64,000 nucleotides of DNA from an uncultured Tenacibaculum sp. GTDB taxonomy: Bacteria > Bacteroidota > Bacteroidia > Flavobacteriales > Flavobacteriaceae. This document shows, piece by piece, positions 60,421-64,000 of this stretch. The DNA lies in NCBI RefSeq assembly GCF_947499065.1, contig NZ_CANMMT010000005.1, positions 1 to 64,000 of the forward strand, given 5' to 3'. The stretch's first letter is position 1. Each line of letters begins with the position of its first letter. Below the pieces are notes generated by a model that did not search any database, was not told where the DNA came from, and was given only the letters and a program-made list of their open reading frames with translations. The position numbers and the translations under genes were made by a program.

Positions 60421-62088
60421 ATGTTCCCAAAAAAAGAACTCGCACAATTAGTAGTTACAGCTTGTAATCAATTTGAAATTGATACAGTTGTTATATCGCC
60501 AGGATCAAGAAATGCTCCGTTAACTATTGGGTTTTCAAATCACCCTAACATAGAAGCATTAAGTGTTGTTGATGAGCGGTGTGCTGCTTTTTTTGCTATG
60601 GGAATCGCCCAGCAAAAACAAAAGCCTGTTGTAATTGTTTGTTCATCAGGTTCGGCATTGCTAAATTATTATCCAGCCATTGCTGAAGCGTTTTACAGTA
60701 ACATTCCTTTAGTTGTAATTTCTGCTGATAGACCTAAACATTTAATTGATATAGGAGATGGTCAAACCATTCGTCAAGAAAATGTTTTTGACAATCATAT
60801 TTTATATTCTGCAAACTTGATTGACGAAGAGCATCAGCTAGAAAATAATACAACGTTATTAATTAATGCTTTAGAAACTGCTGTTTCTAAAAAAGGCCCT
60901 GTACATATTAATGTGCCATTTGATGAGCCTTTATATGAAACGGTTGAAATATTAAAGTCCTTTGATTTTCCTGATAACACTTTAAATACAGTTACAGAGT
61001 TAAAAAGTGATTATCAACAATTAATAACGACCTGGGAAACTACTGCTAAAAAAATGATTTTAGTAGGTAGTAATTTTCCAGATACAGATTTACAGAATGT
61101 TTTAGATGAGTTGATTGAAGATGAAACTGTTGTAGTTTTAACAGAAACAACTTCAAACTTATACAATCCGAAGTTTATCAATTCTATAGATAAACTTATT
61201 TTTCCTTTAGATGCTACTGCGTTTTTAGATTTGCAGCCTGAAGTCTTAGTAACTTTAGGTGGAATGGTTATTTCTAAAAAAATCAAGCAGCTTTTAAGGA
61301 AGCATCAACCTGCAGCGCATTGGCATATTGATGAATTGAGAGCAATGAATACTTATCATTGTTTGTCAGAACACATAAAAGAAAAACCAGTTTCTTTTTT
61401 AAGAAAATTATTAGCAACTGAAAAAGGCTTATCTCGAAATGAAGAGGTATCTTATCAAAATAAATGGTTGACTAAAAATCAAGATCGTTCAATAAAGCAT
61501 AAAGAGTATTTAGCGAATACTGAATATTCAGACTTAAAAGTTTTTGAGGCTGTTTTAAAAGCGATACCAGATAACTCGCAACTTCAAATAAGTAATAGTT
61601 CTACTATTAGATATTCGCAGTTGTTTAATTTAAATCCGACTTTACAAGTATTTTGTAATAGAGGAACGAGTGGTATTGATGGAAGTACAAGTACTGCTAT
61701 TGGAGCTGCTTATGCCCATAAGAATCAAACTACTTTTATAACAGGAGATTTGAGTTTTTTTTATGATAGTAATGCCTTATGGAATACTTGTATACCAAAT
61801 GATTTTAGAATTATTATTTTAAATAATGCAGGTGGTGGAATATTCCGATTTATACCAGGACCATTGACCACCAATGCAACTGAATATTTTGAAACTCCTC
61901 ACAATTTGACAGCAGAGCATTTAGCAAAGATGTTTAATTTTGAATATGTTTCAATAAAGGATTTGGAGGAGTTACATAATAACTTGCCTGCTTTTTATGC
62001 AGTATCAAATCAACCAAAAATAATGGAGGTTTTTACTCCTAAAGAAATTAATGATGTAGTTTTAAAGAACTATTTTAAAAACTTATAA
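60421..62088 (+). CDS. menD: 2-succinyl-5-enolpyruvyl-6-hydroxy-3-cyclohexene-1-carboxylate synthase
   Basis: The 555-residue protein is full length. It has the N-terminal domain IDTVVISPGSRNAPLTIGF with the catalytic Glu region (ALSVVDERCAAFFAMGIAQ), and the ThDP-binding motif TFITGDLSFFYDSNALWN with the downstream Asn pair (IILNNAGGGIFRF). MenD joins isochorismate and 2-oxoglutarate in menaquinone synthesis. The S1-domain gene follows after 1 base, so they share an mRNA. menB lies 1.8 kb away. Confidence 0.96.
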   Translation: MFPKKELAQLVVTACNQFEIDTVVISPGSRNAPLTIGFSNHPNIEALSVVDERCAAFFAMGIAQQKQKPVVIVCSSGSALLNYYPAIAEAFYSNIPLVVISADRPKHLIDIGDGQTIRQENVFDNHILYSANLIDEEHQLENNTTLLINALETAVSKKGPVHINVPFDEPLYETVEILKSFDFPDNTLNTVTELKSDYQQLITTWETTAKKMILVGSNFPDTDLQNVLDELIEDETVVVLTETTSNLYNPKFINSIDKLIFPLDATAFLDLQPEVLVTLGGMVISKKIKQLLRKHQPAAHWHIDELRAMNTYHCLSEHIKEKPVSFLRKLLATEKGLSRNEEVSYQNKWLTKNQDRSIKHKEYLANTEYSDLKVFEAVLKAIPDNSQLQISNSSTIRYSQLFNLNPTLQVFCNRGTSGIDGSTSTAIGAAYAHKNQTTFITGDLSFFYDSNALWNTCIPNDFRIIILNNAGGGIFRFIPGPLTTNATEYFETPHNLTAEHLAKMFNFEYVSIKDLEELHNNLPAFYAVSNQPKIMEVFTPKEINDVVLKNYFKNL

Positions 62089-62089
62089 A

Positions 62090-62506
62090 ATGGAATTACA
62101 AGAAGGTGATAAAGTAGACTTAGTAATTGGTCAGCAAACTGCATTAGGATATACTGTTTTAATCGATGAAGAATATGAAGGCTTGTTATATAATAACGAA
62201 GTTTTTAAAGACTTAGAAGAAGGAATGAAAACAGTAGGTTATATTAAAAAGATTAGAGAAGACGAAAAAATAGATGTTTCTCTAAGACCTCAAGGTTTTA
62301 GAAATGTAATTGATTCGGATGCAGAAGTAGTTCTTCAGAAATTAGAAGAGAAAGGTTATTTAATGTTAACCGATAAAAGCTCACCAGAATCAATAAAATT
62401 CCGATTACAAATGAGTAAGAAAGCGTTTAAAAGAGCGGTAGGGAATTTATATAAAAGTAAAAAGATAGTTTTAAAAGAAGACAGAATAGAGTTGGTGAAG
62501 AAATAA
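62090..62506 (+). CDS. S1-like RNA-binding protein, half-length CvfB type
   Basis: The 138-residue protein has an S1-like OB-fold (EGDKVDLVIGQQTALGYTVLIDEEYEGLLYNNEVFKDLEEGMKTVGYIKKIREDEKIDVSLR, residues 5-68) and a C-terminal winged helix (LEEKGYLMLTDKSSPESIKFRLQMSKKAFKRAVGNLYKSKKIVL). CvfB proteins are usually about 280 residues with several S1 domains; this is one S1 domain plus the winged helix. It may bind RNA. It is co-transcribed with menD and followed by a terminator. Confidence 0.88.
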   Translation: MELQEGDKVDLVIGQQTALGYTVLIDEEYEGLLYNNEVFKDLEEGMKTVGYIKKIREDEKIDVSLRPQGFRNVIDSDAEVVLQKLEEKGYLMLTDKSSPESIKFRLQMSKKAFKRAVGNLYKSKKIVLKEDRIELVKK

Positions 62507-62526
62507 ACCAATTAACATATAAAAAG

Positions 62527-62554
62527 AAAGCACGTCTAATTGACGTGCTTTTTT
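62527..62554 (+). terminator. Rho-independent terminator
   Basis: AAAGCACGTC / GACGTGCTTT stem with a TAATT loop and a following T run, 20 bases after the stop at 62506. Confidence 0.92.
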
Positions 62555-62573
62555 ATTTTGAGTTGAGAAGAGA

Positions 62574-63821
62574 TTATTGTTTATCCTCTTCTTGTTTGTC
62601 TTCATTTTCTTGATCTTCTTCTGGAAGATCTTCAAGCGGTGCTTCTTTTGGTTGACTATCTTTTAAATCGTTTACACGTTTAATGTTTTCGTAAAAAGCA
62701 TTTGCATTTGGGTCAGAAGGATCCATTTTACCGTAAGCAGCTTTATAATAAAAATCTGCTTTTTCGTAGTCTTTACCAAGCTCATAATATTTACCTACGT
62801 AGAAATCACCAATATGAGAGTTTGGATATTTGATCATTACAAAATCACCTAATACTCTAAGGTAATCACCGTCTAATTTGTCTATAACAATTCCTTCAAT
62901 AGCAAAAATATCATCTAAACGAACATTTAAGTTAGTGCCATATAGATATTCAATGTCTAAATATTTTTGTTCTACATATTTGATAGCCTCTAAAGGTCCT
63001 AAATCTTTAATGTTATTATCAAATTCGTCTTTCGTAATTTTAGAATATATAGAAAACATTTTATCAAATGCTCTTGGAATAGTTTCACTAATAACAGATA
63101 AATGATTTGGTGCGTCTTTGAATTCATTAAAAGTAAAATGAAGGTTTTTAGCTTCAAAAGAAGATAGGTAAGTAGCTATCTGATTGTATCTATCGTCTAC
63201 TTCTTTTCTAATATACTTTTTATTGTTACTTGCGTAGAAAAAATATGAATTATCTACAGAAGCTAATCTTCCTAAAGAATAAGAAGCAATAGTATTTGCT
63301 GCTAATTCAGAAAAATTAGGAGTAATACATATATAAGAATTAAAAATAGGTTCTTGTGCTTTTAAGAAATGAGTAATAAAGTTACCTCCAATACCTTGAC
63401 CAACAATGGTCATAAAAGGAGAAGTTCTATAATTACCTTCCATATGAGGGATTAACTCTTTTTGTATAAAGTTGAAAAACTTAGTAGAGTGACTTGTTAA
63501 AGCATTGTTTGAAGGAATAATAGAAACATCTTTATTGTAAGAGTTTTTCATACCTATTCCAACTACAATTTGTTTAGGAGCCTTATCTACATTAGCATAT
63601 AGTTTAGCATTACCCACATATAAGTCGAAAAGATAACCATCACCTAAAACAATTGCCACAGGATAACTCATGGCTTCCTCTTTGTCATAATCTTTAGGAA
63701 TGTAAATTTTTACAATTCTATCTTTATTAAATTCTTTAGAATTAATCTTTTCAGTAATTACTTTTTGAGAAAAAAGCTGTAAACTGAATAATACGGTAAA
63801 TAAGAAAAATAGTTGTTTCAT
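62574..63821 (-). CDS. Exported esterase-fold protein lacking the nucleophile serine
   Basis: The ATG at 63821 (MKQLFFLFTVLFSLQLFSQ, signal peptide) is preferred over the ORF-track start 8 codons upstream. The 415-residue protein resembles the esterase D/enterochelin-esterase fold: VKIYIPKDYDKEEAMSYPVAIVLGDGYLFD and the elbow TIVGQGIGGNFITHF at 138-152, where the Ser of GxSxG is replaced by Gly143 (codon GGT). The His region (KDAPNHLSVIS) is kept. A TPR-like part (FYVGKYYELGKDYEKADFYYKAA) and a very acidic C-terminal tail follow. It is likely non-catalytic and may act as a binding protein. Confidence 0.78.
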   Translation of the reverse strand: MKQLFFLFTVLFSLQLFSQKVITEKINSKEFNKDRIVKIYIPKDYDKEEAMSYPVAIVLGDGYLFDLYVGNAKLYANVDKAPKQIVVGIGMKNSYNKDVSIIPSNNALTSHSTKFFNFIQKELIPHMEGNYRTSPFMTIVGQGIGGNFITHFLKAQEPIFNSYICITPNFSELAANTIASYSLGRLASVDNSYFFYASNNKKYIRKEVDDRYNQIATYLSSFEAKNLHFTFNEFKDAPNHLSVISETIPRAFDKMFSIYSKITKDEFDNNIKDLGPLEAIKYVEQKYLDIEYLYGTNLNVRLDDIFAIEGIVIDKLDGDYLRVLGDFVMIKYPNSHIGDFYVGKYYELGKDYEKADFYYKAAYGKMDPSDPNANAFYENIKRVNDLKDSQPKEAPLEDLPEEDQENEDKQEEDKQ

Positions 63822-63875
63822 AAGGGAATATATTATATCGTTCAAATATAGAAAAGAAAAATAAAGTTATTATGT

Positions 63876-63883
63876 TATTTTTG
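63876..63883 (+). promoter_or_regulatory. -7 element of menB
   Basis: TATTTTTG matches TAnnTTTG, 30 bases before the menB ATG at 63914. Confidence 0.45.
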
Positions 63884-63913
63884 CTTTGTTAATAACGAAA
63901 ATATTATTGAATT

Positions 63914-64000
63914 ATGATACAACCTCAATGGAAAGTTGCCAAAGAGTATGAAGATATTACTTATAAGAAATCGCATAACGTAGCTAGAATAGCGTTTAAC
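63914..64000 (+). CDS. menB: 1,4-dihydroxy-2-naphthoyl-CoA synthase (3' partial)
   Basis: Only the first 29 codons are in the window. MIQPQWKVAKEYEDITYKKS followed by VARIAFN is the start of MenB, the crotonase-fold enzyme that closes the naphthoate ring in menaquinone synthesis. The presence of menD upstream supports the call. The start lies divergent from the pseudo-esterase gene. Confidence 0.85.
   Translation, partial: MIQPQWKVAKEYEDITYKKSHNVARIAFN

Overview
The window comes from an AT-rich member of the Bacteroidota, most likely a marine Flavobacteriaceae (Tenacibaculum-like; the genus is an inference). The evidence is a gliding-motility C-terminal (CHU_C) sorting domain next to a PorP/SprF protein and an OmpA-like lipid-side partner, a cyclophilin-FKBP fusion typical of flavobacteria, many short proteins ending their signal peptides in AQ or SC, and promoters of the Bacteroidota type (TTG, about 19-20 bases, TAnnTTTG). 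I found no rRNA, tRNA, CRISPR array, integrase or transposase.

Layout. 1-5.4 kb: a calcium-binding thrombospondin type 3 repeat adhesin (5' end outside the window) with a 277-codon tandem duplication, followed by porP/sprF-like and OmpA-like genes, i.e. a type IX secretion/surface module. 6.1-8.8 kb: three paralogous exported TonB-C-domain proteins. 9-13.1 kb: PPIase fusion, a large outer membrane protein and prfC. 13.8-15.7 kb: idi, queD-like, manA operon. 15.8-16.5 kb: a minus-strand unit of small ORFs, two of them below the ORF-track cutoff. 16.6-19.3 kb: kdsB, HAD phosphatase, chloramphenicol-acetyltransferase-like gene and two small conserved genes. 19.5-21.6 kb: pdxH, sixA-like, ppx/gppA operon. 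21.8-26 kb: a TonB-dependent receptor with three exported downstream proteins.

26-40 kb is accessory in character: a HxlR regulator divergent from a nitroreductase with a palindromic operator between them, a double-glycine bacteriocin-like peptide, a pseudogene fragment of a gene found intact 2.2 kb away, a lipoprotein pair, an M50-like protease, a repeat-rich gap, and then a Crp/Fnr-controlled cassette (GST, an 84-residue protein and a GST-like protein, the last two both ending in C-x-G-x-C-G) followed by AraC and two VOC genes. I consider the C-x-G-x-C-G cassette the best candidate for something undescribed. 38.9-45 kb holds several orphan proteins, among them a SMI1/KNR4 (SUKH) protein, that look like an immunity or stress gene array, plus two genes driven by copies of the same promoter.

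45.1-51.8 kb is a minus-strand purine oxidation locus: xdhA, xdhB, GNAT, M23 peptidase, a membrane protein whose only plausible start is ATC, and xdhC. 52-58 kb: GNAT, a secreted protein, a long PLP enzyme, a DUF6891-like gene, an FRG-domain gene and an M1 aminopeptidase. 58.1-64 kb: SDR, exported protein, transaldolase-family aldolase, menD, a half-length S1 protein, a pseudo-esterase without its nucleophile serine, and the start of menB, so two menaquinone genes sit close together. All statements about families come from recognising motifs by eye; no search was run.
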